Positions 51,666-60,821 of a stretch of DNA of 64,000 nucleotides are shown here, one piece after another (position 1 is the first letter of the stretch; each line of letters opens with the position of its first letter). The position numbers and the translations under genes are program-made. Below the pieces are notes generated by a model. The model saw only the letters and a program-made list of their open reading frames with translations. It made no database searches and was not told the DNA's origin. Source of the DNA: UBA5794 sp963714375 (GTDB lineage Bacteria > Actinomycetota > Acidimicrobiia > Spongiisociales > UBA5794); contig CAVQOG010000008.1 in assembly GCA_963714375.1 (NCBI GenBank), positions 620,001-684,000 on the forward strand, given 5' to 3'.

Positions 51666-52322
51666 ATGTCGCAGGTCCGTGTCCACAACTTCTCGGTCTC
51701 TCTCGACGGCTTCGGAACCGGAGAAGACCTCACGTTCGATTCCCCGTTCGGGCACGCAGGCCATCGTCTGCACGAGTGGTATTTCGGTACCCGCTTCTGG
51801 CGTTCGATGGTCGGTGATGCTGGCGGCACGTTGGGTGTTGACCACGCATTCGCGGAACGGATCGCTCTCGGCTTCGGCGCCGAGATCATGGGTCGGGGCA
51901 AGTTCGGTCCACAGACTGGGCCGTGGACCAATGTCGGCACCAACGACGAGTGGCGCGGTTGGTGGGGACCGAATCCGCCGTTTCACACGCCGGTGTTCGT
52001 GCTCACACACCACACGCGCCCATCGATCGAGATGGAGGGCGGCACCGTGTTCCACTTCGTCGACGCCAGCCCGAAGGAGGCGCTCGATCTTGCGGTGGCG
52101 GCAGCCGGCGACCTCGACGTACGCGTCGGCGGTGGCCCGACGGTGGTCCGAGATTTCCTCGCGGCGGACCTCATCGACTCGATGCACGTCGTGCAGGTGC
52201 CGATTCTGCTCGGCCGCGGTGTTCGGCTGTGGGAAGGTGTCGAGGGTGTGGAGGAGCGCTACAACATTGAGGCAGTCTCATCGCCGAGCGGGGTCATCCA
52301 CTTGACGTTTACGCGACGATGA
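51666..52322 (+). CDS. RibD C-terminal/dihydrofolate reductase-like protein
   Basis: A 218-residue protein of the RibD_C family (PF01872). It starts VRVHNFSVSLDGFGTG, has GAEIMGRGKFG and the NADPH-binding GDLDVRVGGGPTVVRDFLAADLID. Members are stand-alone NAD(P)H reductases of unknown substrate. The ATG at 51666 has AGGAAG upstream. A related gene follows at 52390. Confidence 0.85.
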   Translation: MSQVRVHNFSVSLDGFGTGEDLTFDSPFGHAGHRLHEWYFGTRFWRSMVGDAGGTLGVDHAFAERIALGFGAEIMGRGKFGPQTGPWTNVGTNDEWRGWWGPNPPFHTPVFVLTHHTRPSIEMEGGTVFHFVDASPKEALDLAVAAAGDLDVRVGGGPTVVRDFLAADLIDSMHVVQVPILLGRGVRLWEGVEGVEERYNIEAVSSPSGVIHLTFTRR

Positions 52323-52389
52323 CGAACTTCCCGATCACGTATTGTCGGCATTGTGGCGCGTCGGTTGATGCAGCAGCGAGGAATACCCA

Positions 52390-52980
52390 ATGAAGATTCT
52401 TGTCACCGAATTCATGAGTCTGGATGGAGTCGTGCAAGCACCCGGTGGGCCGGAGGAGGACACCGACGGTGGCTTCGAGCACGGTGGCTGGTCCATGCCG
52501 TTCTTCGATCCCGAGACCATGGGTGCCGCGATTGGTGCTGGGATGGACTCCGCTGAAGCGCTCCTGTTGGGCAGGCGCACGTGGCAGGCAATGGCCGCGG
52601 CGTGGCCCGAGAGAGTCGGTGACCCGTTCGCTGACCAGATGAACTCGATAAAGAAGTACGTGGTGTCAACCTCGCTCACATCACGTGACATGTCAGCGTG
52701 GGAGAACTCAACGTTGGTCCCGTCTCACGAGGTTGCTGAAGCCGTCGCTTCGCTCACGGCGGCGGACGGAGGCGACATTCTGGTCTGGGGTAGTTCGCAA
52801 CTCGTCCAATACCTCGTCCGCGAGGATCTTGTTGACGAGTATCGGCTCATGATCGAACCGATCCTGTTGGGTGGGGGAAAGCGCATCTTTCCTGGCGACG
52901 GGGTTGCTCGTACCTTGACACTCCAAGACGTGAAACAATCCTCAACGGGAGTACTTGTCGTCTCCTACACGAGGGGCTGA
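52390..52980 (+). CDS. RibD C-terminal/dihydrofolate reductase-like protein
   Basis: A 196-residue RibD_C-family protein. Signatures are KILVTEFMSLDGVVQAPGGP, ALLLGRRTWQAMA and DILVWGSSQLVQYLVREDLVDEY. GAGGA lies upstream of the ATG. It is more distant from the 51666 gene than a recent duplicate would be, so the two are family neighbours rather than copies. Confidence 0.88.
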   Translation: MKILVTEFMSLDGVVQAPGGPEEDTDGGFEHGGWSMPFFDPETMGAAIGAGMDSAEALLLGRRTWQAMAAAWPERVGDPFADQMNSIKKYVVSTSLTSRDMSAWENSTLVPSHEVAEAVASLTAADGGDILVWGSSQLVQYLVREDLVDEYRLMIEPILLGGGKRIFPGDGVARTLTLQDVKQSSTGVLVVSYTRG

Positions 52981-53047
52981 AACCTCTGGCAGCTGCCCGC
53001 GAGCGTGACCTGCTGGGACCGCACATGGGCGCCCATACGTCGCTTTC

Positions 53048-53395
53048 TCAGCGGCTGAGTTCAGACAGACGAAGCTCGACCAGCCGACGGATGAGTTGCT
53101 CGTCGGGCGGAGCGTCGACAGGGAACCTCAGCGTGCCCTTGGACCAGTCGTAGCCTTCAAGCAGTGCATCGTCTACCTGTCCGAGGACCGATCCGGAGTG
53201 TGGAAAGTAGCTGCAGTGCTTCTTGGCGGAGGCGAACCCTGCGACGGGTGAGCCGCCAACCTTGAACGCGGGGACACCGTAGGACAAGCCTTCATCTGCC
53301 TCTGGGAGGATGGTCGCGAGCATCGCTCGAAGCTGCGATAGTGAGGCACGCTGTGGCTCCGGAACACCATCAAGATATGCGTCGATCTCGGACAT
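53048..53395 (-). CDS. DUF1801 (YdhG-like) protein
   Basis: A 115-residue protein of the DUF1801 fold, seen in YLDGVPEPQRASLSQLRAML, EGLSYGVPAFKVGG, KKHCSYFPHSG and the C-terminal helix. Family members include an iron-chaperone-like protein; no clear role is established. TAGAGT (53407-53402) ends 6 nt before the ATG, supporting this start. Confidence 0.85.
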   Translation of the reverse strand: MSEIDAYLDGVPEPQRASLSQLRAMLATILPEADEGLSYGVPAFKVGGSPVAGFASAKKHCSYFPHSGSVLGQVDDALLEGYDWSKGTLRFPVDAPPDEQLIRRLVELRLSELSR

Positions 53396-53454
53396 CCGTC
53401 CACTCTATCAATCGGTCGCCTCGCCATTCCTACCGTCACGCAAATCTGGGAGAT

Positions 53455-54429
53455 CTAGGTCCAGTTGAGCGGGAGGAGTTCGTGCGTTCCTTCAATGCCC
53501 TTGAGGTCGGCAACGATCGGCGGTCCGAATTCGAACTCGGCGTTGTTGATCATGTCCACGGTCGAGGCTGATACGAGTATCTGACCGCCGTCTGCTGCGG
53601 CAGCGACTCGCGCGGCCTTGTTCACCGTGAGACCCAGATAGTCGGATGTGGTACGCACCACATCACCGGTGTGGATCCCGATTCGGAGTTCGAGACGTTG
53701 CTGCCCACCGTGCGTCGCCGAGCGTTGCATTTCTACCGCCGCTCGGAGCGCCGCAGTGCCAGCAGAAAACACATACATGCCTCCGTCGCCGACAGTCTTG
53801 ACCACCGCTCCTCCGTTTCGGACCACGATGGTTTCTACCGCCGAGAAATGGTCGGTGATTGCTTTCGACCACGCTCCGTCACCCATTGACTGGGAAAGCG
53901 AGGTGGAACCAACGACGTCGGTGAACACCACTGAGGCAGTGCCAACGGTTCCATCGAGGGCATCGTCGCTGCCATCGTCGGTGTCGATAGAGGCCAGCAG
54001 ATTGGTGAGGGTTGAGGTCAAACTGACGCCAGTTACCTGTTCGTCGGCGACTGGAATCGAGAAGTGAATCTGGACAAGTTTCCATGCGTAGTTCTCAAGA
54101 ATGAAGACCATGGTGATCCGGAATATGAAGACCTGTCCATTGACCAGGGTCCGTTCCTGCTCAACTGCGGCCCACCCGGTTTCCCCATTTTCGTACGCCT
54201 CGATACGCAGAAGCGAGGCCTCTGCCACCCGCCAGGAGTCCTGGAACTGATTGTCAATCCACGACTGAACCGTGGCGTCGAAGCCCTGCACCCACTCGTC
54301 TCGGTCGCTTCCGATTTGGCGCAAGAACTCCGACCGGGAGTTCAACGCCTTCATGGCATCGACATCGAGGTCGACCCGTGCGTCCAGGAATCTGCGAACG
54401 ACAGCTTCCAGCTCTTTGGATGGGTGCAC
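53455..54429 (-). CDS. Class III adenylate/guanylate cyclase with SnoaL-like N-terminal domain
   Basis: A 324-residue protein. Residues about 1-125 form a SnoaL/NTF2-like domain. Residues about 150-324 are a class III cyclase catalytic domain: metal Asp in VVFTDVVGSTS, Lys and Asp in VVKTVGDGGMYVF, and transition-state Asn/Arg in TVNKAARVAAAA. All key residues appear intact. No membrane helix is seen. The GTG at 54429 has GAGGG upstream. It lies downstream of a paralogue with the same architecture. cAMP versus cGMP cannot be settled by eye. Confidence 0.85.
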   Translation of the reverse strand: MHPSKELEAVVRRFLDARVDLDVDAMKALNSRSEFLRQIGSDRDEWVQGFDATVQSWIDNQFQDSWRVAEASLLRIEAYENGETGWAAVEQERTLVNGQVFIFRITMVFILENYAWKLVQIHFSIPVADEQVTGVSLTSTLTNLLASIDTDDGSDDALDGTVGTASVVFTDVVGSTSLSQSMGDGAWSKAITDHFSAVETIVVRNGGAVVKTVGDGGMYVFSAGTAALRAAVEMQRSATHGGQQRLELRIGIHTGDVVRTTSDYLGLTVNKAARVAAAADGGQILVSASTVDMINNAEFEFGPPIVADLKGIEGTHELLPLNWT

Positions 54430-54575
54430 AGAGCCCTCACAGGTTCCACGGCGGACGTGTCGGCGAGTCGCAGCATAGCCCAACACCTATCCGGCGGGAG
54501 ATTCGGGTGGTGTACAGAACCACATCCGAAGGTGGCTGGAGCCTGGGCACTAATCGGACGCGTGGTAGCCGGCGC

Positions 54576-55541
54576 TTAGTCCCACTCGACGGGCACTATC
54601 TGGTGAGTGTCTGAGAGGCCTTTGAGTACCACGACTGTTGGGGAACCAGCTCGGATGCCGTCGACGGTGCCTACGAGGTCCCGCGTCGTGGATGAGATCA
54701 TGACCTGGCCAGCGCCGGCAACTGCTGCGATTCTTGCTGCCTTGTTGACGGTTGTGCCGAACAGATCGTCCGCGGTTCGCATGACCTCTCCCGTATGTAT
54801 GCCTATGCGAACCGCATATTCGTCTTCAGCCGACGCCCGTTGTATGTCAACGGCGGCTCGAACGGCTCCTCGTGCTGAATCGAAGGCCAACATCGATCCA
54901 TCACCGAGAAACTTGACCATCGTCCCGCCGTGGTCAGCGGTAATGCTGCGAATTGTCGCTTCGTGGGCGGCAATCATCTTTGCCCAAGCAATATCTCCTG
55001 CGGTCTCAGCAAGGCTCGTCGAATCGACGATGTCGGTGAACACGAGAGTCATGGTGCCCTCAGACGGGTGTGCGAGAGTGGCGTCGGTCGTTTCCTTGAG
55101 CACGGATGTCACGAGCTCGTCCAGAGTTGTGGTGAGGTCGACACCGACCACTTGCTGGTTGGGTACGGGAACCGAGTTGTGCCACTGGATGACTCTCCAG
55201 AACCCGCCCTCGAGTCTGAAAACGGCAGTGGACCGTAGCTGAGTCGTCAATTCGGGGTTGACAAGCGTGCTGAACAGGGTGCCCCATCCGAACGGACCGT
55301 CTTCGAACGCTTCCGCCCTCTCGACCTCAACATTTGTTCCTGACATCTCGTCTGACTGGACCTGCCTGAGGTGGAGCACTTCATCGAGACCCTCCCACCA
55401 TTCACTGGCGTCGAATCCAAGAACCCGCACGCTGGCGTCGGCCGAGAACATGCTGCCAATCAAGTCGGGGTCACCATCCCGATAGATGTGGATCAATCTG
55501 CGCATCAGCGAGTCGATCTCAGGGGAGCGAATTGGTGCCAT
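54576..55541 (-). CDS. Class III adenylate/guanylate cyclase with SnoaL-like N-terminal domain
   Basis: A 321-residue paralogue of the next gene downstream. The N-terminal domain (about 1-130, including ADASVRVLGFDASEWWEG) is SnoaL-like. The catalytic domain has LVFTDIVDSTS, TMVKFLGDGSMLAF and TVNKAARIAAVAG, so it is complete. TATCGT (55554-55549) ends 7 nt before the ATG at 55541, which is why the much longer upstream frame is rejected. The N-terminal domain may sense a small ligand. Confidence 0.85.
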   Translation of the reverse strand: MAPIRSPEIDSLMRRLIHIYRDGDPDLIGSMFSADASVRVLGFDASEWWEGLDEVLHLRQVQSDEMSGTNVEVERAEAFEDGPFGWGTLFSTLVNPELTTQLRSTAVFRLEGGFWRVIQWHNSVPVPNQQVVGVDLTTTLDELVTSVLKETTDATLAHPSEGTMTLVFTDIVDSTSLAETAGDIAWAKMIAAHEATIRSITADHGGTMVKFLGDGSMLAFDSARGAVRAAVDIQRASAEDEYAVRIGIHTGEVMRTADDLFGTTVNKAARIAAVAGAGQVMISSTTRDLVGTVDGIRAGSPTVVVLKGLSDTHQIVPVEWD

Positions 55542-55653
55542 GGAAATCACGATAGCCGCGCGCAAACTGGGGAGGCGGGGTGCAGAATCCCAGGCCGAGT
55601 ACCCATCCACATTCTGGCCTTCCTTGGTGTGGTGCTGCGTGACGCAGCGTTGT

Positions 55654-56109
55654 TCAGCTCGATCGGTATCGAGCGACAAGTTCGTCGTCTTCTCCCATCT
55701 CGTCAGTCTCCACAAAGCCGAGGCTGCGATACAGCGAGCGCGCCATCTCGTTGTCCGGTGAGATGGTGAGAGCAACGTGAGTCTTCCCGTTTTCGGAGAA
55801 GCGGTCTAGGAAGGCCTCGACCGTCGCTCTACCGATGCCGCGTCCCTGGTAGGCAGCATCCACCACCAAACCGCCGAGCCAGGTTGAACCATCCTCCTCG
55901 TCGAACGCCCACATCACATGTCCGACGATCTTGCCGTCGGTCTCGATGCCAAGTGGGTGCCAGTCTCCGCCGTAATGTGCAAGGCAGAGGTATCGGGTCA
56001 CGGGCGCAACGAAGGCTCTCTGTTCGGGCCTCGGTTCAACGTCGGCGAAGGACCGCCAGTTCTCCGCGTCTACATCGACGAATTGAATCTCAGGCTTGTT
56101 CGCGTTCAT
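55654..56109 (-). CDS. GNAT-family acetyltransferase
   Basis: A 151-residue GNAT. Motif A is AAYQGRGIGRATVEAF, with MWAFDEEDGSTWLGGLVVD before it and LYRSLGFVETDEMGEDD at the end, matching small-molecule N-acetyltransferases. TACGGT (56121-56116) ends 6 nt before the ATG. The substrate is unknown. Confidence 0.87.
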   Translation of the reverse strand: MNANKPEIQFVDVDAENWRSFADVEPRPEQRAFVAPVTRYLCLAHYGGDWHPLGIETDGKIVGHVMWAFDEEDGSTWLGGLVVDAAYQGRGIGRATVEAFLDRFSENGKTHVALTISPDNEMARSLYRSLGFVETDEMGEDDELVARYRSS

Positions 56110-56193
56110 CAGTCAACCGTATCGCCCGACCATCGGTCATGCAGCATCCGTAGAATGTGACCGAATCGATGCCCGTCAGATGAGGAGAATTCG

Positions 56194-56454
56194 ATGTCTC
56201 AGGCAGTGAACAAGGAAGCACGGACGGTGAACGGTCTCGGCAGCGCATTGGCAGTGATTGGCTGGATTGGGTTCATCACGACCCTTGTCCTGGAGATCGT
56301 CATGATTGTCAAGCTGGTTGAAGCATCAGAACCGCTGTGGACCGAGATCCAAGCCTTCGTCACGGTGGAGATCCTGTGGATTGGCATGCTCGCCCTCGCA
56401 GGTTTCGGACACATGCTCAGGATGCTTGCCGCATACATGACAACTACGGAGTGA
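56194..56454 (+). CDS. Small membrane protein with two helices
   Basis: An 86-residue protein with two predicted membrane segments (LAVIGWIGFITTLVLEIVMI and VTVEILWIGMLALAGFGHML) and short charged ends. AGGAGA lies 6 nt before the ATG. It stands alone between a GNAT and an aldolase gene. No family recognised. Confidence 0.65.
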   Translation: MSQAVNKEARTVNGLGSALAVIGWIGFITTLVLEIVMIVKLVEASEPLWTEIQAFVTVEILWIGMLALAGFGHMLRMLAAYMTTTE

Positions 56455-56650
56455 CGGAACGCCGCTTGTACCGCAATCCGATGTGGCTGGCGGGTGCGCG
56501 CAGGGATGCGATGTGAGTCGCAAGAAGCCGAGGTCCCCCGCCCGGTATTGTTGGCGGACTGATTGGTGAGCCACAAGTCGGTGGTTGAGCCCGCCACTTG
56601 CCGCTCCCGGCACGGGGCGGCAGGGCCTGGATCGCTCTACTGTGGTGCTC

Positions 56651-57406
56651 ATGCAGGATCTTCTTCGTAGTCGTGGCCCTCTCCGCGGATTCTGGTCAGT
56701 GACGAGTCACCCCTTGATGGTGGAAGTCGCTGACGTGTTGCGTCCGGACTTTGTGTGTTTCGATGCTCAGCACGGGGATGCCGATGGCGTTCTCAGCGCT
56801 ACATCGTTCACGGCATTGGAGGGTTTCGGTGTGGGCGGCCTGGTGCGGGTAGCGAAGAACGAACCAGAATCGATCGGTCGCTTTCTGGACATGGGTGCCC
56901 ATGGTGTGATGGTTCCGATGGTCAACGACGCCAAAGATGCTGAACGGGCAGTTGGCGCGTGCCGATACGCCCCCTCGGGTACTCGGTCATTTGGCATGCG
57001 TACCCCACGGATTGACTCGATGTCGGATGGGTATCAACCGGTGTGCGCTGTTCAGATAGAGACAGTTGAGGCGGTCGAGAACGTCCGCGAGATTGCGGCG
57101 GTTGATGGTGTCGACTGGCTGTATGTCGGCCCTGCGGACCTCGGACTCTCTATGGGTGGTAGCCCGGGAAACGACGTGATATCCATATTTTCTGGTTCAC
57201 ATCCACTTGCCGCCCAACTCTTGGATGCCTTCGATCGGGTTGTCGCCGCTGGAGAAGCTCACGGCGTTCTTCCGGGCCTACATTGCGGGTCCGGCCAGGC
57301 GACCAAGATCGCAGAGTCTCACGGATTCCGAGTGGCAGCGGTAGCCACCGATAGCACAGAGATGATCGCGGGCATGGCCCGTCAGCTTGCGAACGCTCGC
57401 AACTGA
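56651..57406 (+). CDS. HpcH/HpaI-family aldolase
   Basis: A 251-residue metal-dependent aldolase/citrate-lyase-type enzyme. Features are VCFDAQHGDADG (catalytic His region), AHGVMVPMVNDAKDAERAV, CAVQIETVEAVENV with the metal Glu, and WLYVGPADLGLSMG with the metal Asp. Family members cleave 2-keto-3-deoxy acids such as HKHD to pyruvate and an aldehyde. ATG 56651 is chosen because TACTGT (56638-56643) ends 7 nt upstream. The physiological substrate is unknown. Confidence 0.88.
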   Translation: MQDLLRSRGPLRGFWSVTSHPLMVEVADVLRPDFVCFDAQHGDADGVLSATSFTALEGFGVGGLVRVAKNEPESIGRFLDMGAHGVMVPMVNDAKDAERAVGACRYAPSGTRSFGMRTPRIDSMSDGYQPVCAVQIETVEAVENVREIAAVDGVDWLYVGPADLGLSMGGSPGNDVISIFSGSHPLAAQLLDAFDRVVAAGEAHGVLPGLHCGSGQATKIAESHGFRVAAVATDSTEMIAGMARQLANARN

Positions 57407-57482
57407 CCATTGTCGAGGATGGGTCACAGGTACGATCGGTTCCTCGGTGGGCATACGGTTGCGTCCTTGACCAAGGAGGTTC

Positions 57483-58352
57483 ATGGTGGGTCGAGTCGTG
57501 GTGACGGGGGCGTTGGGGAATGTCGGGTCGGGTGTGATTGCGGCGTTGTCACAACGAGGAACCGATGACATCCGCGTAGCCGACATCAACAGACCCGCCC
57601 TTGCTGATCGATTCCCGGACCTTGAATCGGTGACACTGGACTACAACGATCCTTCGGGTTTCGCGCCAGTTGTCGAAGGTGCCGAACGGGTGTTCCTGAT
57701 TCGTCCCCCGGCGATCTCTCGAGTTGGGAACACGGTCAATCGCTTCATCGACGTGGCGAAGACGGGTGGTGTGCGCCATGTCGTGTTTTCCTCGGTTGCG
57801 GGTGCCGAGTCGAACCGGATCGTTCCGCACCACCGCATCGAGAAACACCTCATTGCATCGGGGATGGCGTGGACAATGTTGCGACCCGGGTTCTTTGCGC
57901 AGAACATCGCAACTGCCTATCGCCAGGACATCGTTGACGACAACAGGATCTTCGTTCCTGGCGGTGACGGGCGAGTGGCGTTCATCGATGCACAAGACAT
58001 TGGGGACGTTGCGGCGGTGTGCCTCACGGAGAATGGCCACGAACACCAGGGCTACCACTTGACGGGACCCGCTGCGGTCACCTTCCAAGAAGTGGCTGAC
58101 ATGCTGACCAGCAAGCTCGGGAGAGCGATCCGCTACGAGCCAGCCCCGATTGTCGGCTATTTCCGACACCTGCGCCGACAAGGCCTCGTGGTCCCACACG
58201 CCGTCGTGCAGACCCTGCTACACACGGGCTTGCGCCGGGGTGATGCCGAACCGATAACCTCGACGGTCGAACGCATCCTTGGAAGACCGGCTCGGACTCT
58301 CGACCAGTACCTCGACGCCAGCCTCCACCTGTGGGAGCCCCAGCCAAGGTGA
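57483..58352 (+). CDS. NmrA-like NAD(P)-binding oxidoreductase
   Basis: A 289-residue atypical short-chain dehydrogenase. The nucleotide-binding loop is VTGALGNVGSGVIAAL. RFIDVAKTGGVRHVVFSSVAGAE and WTMLRPGFFAQNIA are common to NmrA/quinone-oxidoreductase-2-like proteins. AAGGAGG lies 6 nt before the ATG, the best Shine-Dalgarno in the region. It may reduce a small carbonyl or act as a redox sensor. Confidence 0.85.
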   Translation: MVGRVVVTGALGNVGSGVIAALSQRGTDDIRVADINRPALADRFPDLESVTLDYNDPSGFAPVVEGAERVFLIRPPAISRVGNTVNRFIDVAKTGGVRHVVFSSVAGAESNRIVPHHRIEKHLIASGMAWTMLRPGFFAQNIATAYRQDIVDDNRIFVPGGDGRVAFIDAQDIGDVAAVCLTENGHEHQGYHLTGPAAVTFQEVADMLTSKLGRAIRYEPAPIVGYFRHLRRQGLVVPHAVVQTLLHTGLRRGDAEPITSTVERILGRPARTLDQYLDASLHLWEPQPR

Positions 58353-58397
58353 GTTCCGCCGAGCAAGTCGCCAGATCGTCACACCGAAACCCGTCAG

Positions 58398-59858
58398 CTA
58401 TGGCGTCGCGTCGACCCGGTCGTCGGAGGGCTCAGCTTCGGTCGTTTCCTGATCGTCATCCGATGCCCGTCGGGTTGCCGCGGAGATGCCCCACAAATAG
58501 AGGGCAACGAGTCCGGCAACCACGAGTATCGACACCAGGCCGATACCGGTGATGAACAGCACGATCACGGCAACTGCAATTCCCGCGATCTGCATGACGT
58601 CGTGACGGGGAGCGATCCACCGGTCGAGCTCGCTACCGCCCGGTTCTGACGTATCCCCGTTCCTGATGCGATCGGAGACGTTGGTGACCCAGGCTGGTCG
58701 CCCAAGGAGGTAGGCAGCGACGGCGGCGATCAACGCAACCACGATGACGATGATCGCCACGGACCGTAGGCTCGCGACGATCTCAGCGAGAAGCGATGCC
58801 CCTGCCTCCCTTCCGTTGGGGCTCGAAATCTGTTCCACGATGGCTGATTCGAGACGACGTATCGCCGCGACCCCCATCACCAAACCGGCAGCGATTCCGA
58901 GTGTCAGCTGAATAACAGTCCGACGGCGGGTTGGGGAGACAGCGACGGTGCTCGCTGCCAGAAGGATGCTGAGAAGCACAAGCGCCCACACGAATCGATC
59001 GAGGCGATTCGCAACATCCTGCGCCCCCGCCAACTGCTGCTCGCTGAGCACGGTGACTTGGCCGAAGTCATCAGGCAGCTGGGCGTTGACGGCTTCTGCG
59101 AGTTGCTGTTTGCCCGCTTCAACGCCATCCGCGACGATGTCCGGAAGCGTGACATCGGGGAGGAAATCCCTGATCTCTCCCACAACTCGGCGCAGCGCTT
59201 CGGTAATCGCCGGTATCAGGTTGAGGCGGACCTCCCCATTCTCGATGTACACATTCGGGAGCTCCGCGAGGTCGTTGCGGAGGAGCGCGACGGCCGCCAG
59301 GTGGGCCTGCTCCACAAGGCGGATAAAGCGTGTCTCGAACTCGTCAGTAGTGATGAAACGATCGACGATCTCGGTGATCCGGGTCTCCACCGCGGCCGAA
59401 ATCGGTGAAGCAAGAACAGCAAGCGACGGTCGATCGACGCGATCGAGCACGGCTTGGCCCCGAACGCCGACGTCAAGCGCTTCAATGAGGGTCTGTGACA
59501 GATACTCATCGACACTGGTGAGCCTTGCGGCAACGCGTGTTTCGAGATCGAGCACCACGATGATCTCATCGGAGATCCGTTCACTCATCGCAGCGTAAAG
59601 GGCGGGGTCGTCAAGGGCCGGCTGAACCGTGTTCATGAATCGGTCGTTGTCAAAGACTGTCTCGTGTGCCCACACGGCGACGGTCGTCGCCACTATCGAA
59701 AGGACGGTCAGAACCACGAGGACCACTGCCAGCCACCGTCGCCACTTCGTTCGCATGGTGAGCCGTGATCGGAGCGCCTCATTCTCGCTGCGCAGTTGCT
59801 CCAGTTCAACGTCGGAGGCGGGCAATTCGCGATCGTCGGTGCCGTTCGAGGTGACCAT
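58398..59858 (-). CDS. Multi-pass membrane protein with large extracytoplasmic domain
   Basis: A 486-residue protein. A short coiled-coil (VELEQLRSENEALRSRL) precedes a first membrane helix (WLAVVLVVLTVLSIVATTVAVW). About 240 helical residues outside the cell follow, then at least four more helices (LVLLSILLAASTVAV onward), and an acidic C-terminal tail. Similar architectures occur across actinobacteria with no known function. GGAAC lies before the ATG at 58 nt inside the longer frame; the extra upstream residues are not hydrophobic and are rejected. Confidence 0.75.
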   Translation of the reverse strand: MVTSNGTDDRELPASDVELEQLRSENEALRSRLTMRTKWRRWLAVVLVVLTVLSIVATTVAVWAHETVFDNDRFMNTVQPALDDPALYAAMSERISDEIIVVLDLETRVAARLTSVDEYLSQTLIEALDVGVRGQAVLDRVDRPSLAVLASPISAAVETRITEIVDRFITTDEFETRFIRLVEQAHLAAVALLRNDLAELPNVYIENGEVRLNLIPAITEALRRVVGEIRDFLPDVTLPDIVADGVEAGKQQLAEAVNAQLPDDFGQVTVLSEQQLAGAQDVANRLDRFVWALVLLSILLAASTVAVSPTRRRTVIQLTLGIAAGLVMGVAAIRRLESAIVEQISSPNGREAGASLLAEIVASLRSVAIIVIVVALIAAVAAYLLGRPAWVTNVSDRIRNGDTSEPGGSELDRWIAPRHDVMQIAGIAVAVIVLFITGIGLVSILVVAGLVALYLWGISAATRRASDDDQETTEAEPSDDRVDATP

Positions 59859-60044
59859 TCGAGGTGTTCCTTTGTAGTGGGAGCGACCGGTCGTCGCAGG
59901 GTGAATTCTACCTGGTGGGTTGAACGATCGGATCGCATGTCCGGTCGATCGGCGCATCTCCGGCACCACGGACGGTGAGTCGGTTGTGCATCCGGGACGG
60001 TTTCGGAGGTTACCCGCAGATCACGTTCGCTAACGAGTCAGCGT

Positions 60045-60176
60045 CTATGTCCATGGCTCGTAGTGGTAGCTCACCCAAAGCAGGATCCCGAGGAAAATGG
60101 CGGGCAGGAAGACGATGAGGAACACGATTGTCCTCGTTGAAAGCTCGGTAATCCTCGCTGGGTCTGGTTCGTTCAT
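60045..60176 (-). CDS. Small single-pass membrane protein (43 aa)
   Basis: A 43-residue frame: an acidic, polar start (NEPDPARITELSTR), one hydrophobic helix (TIVFLIVFLPAIFLGILLWV) and a short aromatic end (SYHYEPWT). GAGGA lies about 9 nt upstream of the ATG. A longer frame upstream lacks coding character. The function is unknown. Confidence 0.5.
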   Translation of the reverse strand: MNEPDPARITELSTRTIVFLIVFLPAIFLGILLWVSYHYEPWT

Positions 60177-60821
60177 GCTCTCAATCCTCGGTCGGCTGGC
60201 TATCAGACTACTTCTCAGTCCAGCCCAGGAGTGCTTTACGCGCGGGCGAGCAGACGCTGTTGGGCACCTTCCGTCTGGGAAGGGCGCGAGGAGCGCTGAG
60301 TGAGTGAATCGCGCCTGGGGGGCGCGGGAACACCCTGCTTGATGATGACGAGGGCTTGGGAAACGGGACTTCTGGTCATGGTTGGTGGCTTTCTTGGTGA
60401 ACACCGTTCATATGTGACGGTTGTGCGGTACAAACTGCGACGGACGTATCTCGTTTGGATGATCCAGCAGCAAGGCGAGACGCGGTCGGGCACTACAACG
60501 GAAGTGGTGGTGTTGAACCGAGGCGAGCGCAGCATTTCGCGGTCTTTCATCTGCGCTATGGCGTTGACACTATCGGCATTGCCGGGCAACTGCGGTCATT
60601 TCTTGGACGGCTACGTCGGGGGTTCACATCCACAGTGCGAGAGGTTCCAGTGGTCGGCGGGCAATCCAGGGTGCGCCTCAGCTTTGTGTTGCCCAGGAGG
60701 CAGCTGCCCGGAGTCGCGAATCTCCACCTCCTCCCGGTCGATTTACGCGTAGGCTTGACTCACGCCGATCCTGTCGGTTCACTGTGGGAAGCTGCTGGTG
60801 CGCCGCGGAGCAGGAGTTCGT
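60177..60821. other. 645-bp stretch with no confident gene
   Basis: Several open frames cross this stretch on both strands, but none has a ribosome-binding site, a good -10 or a recognisable domain. The plus-strand frame from about 60455 has the most protein-like composition (HFAVFHLRYGVDTIGIAGQL) and could be a relic. It may hold the promoter of the ZU5-like lipoprotein gene. Confidence 0.4.

Noticed and set aside
60300..60752. Frame rich in Cys and Arg upstream of the ZU5 lipoprotein
   Set aside because: No ribosome-binding site, no -10, no domain; composition is not gene-like.
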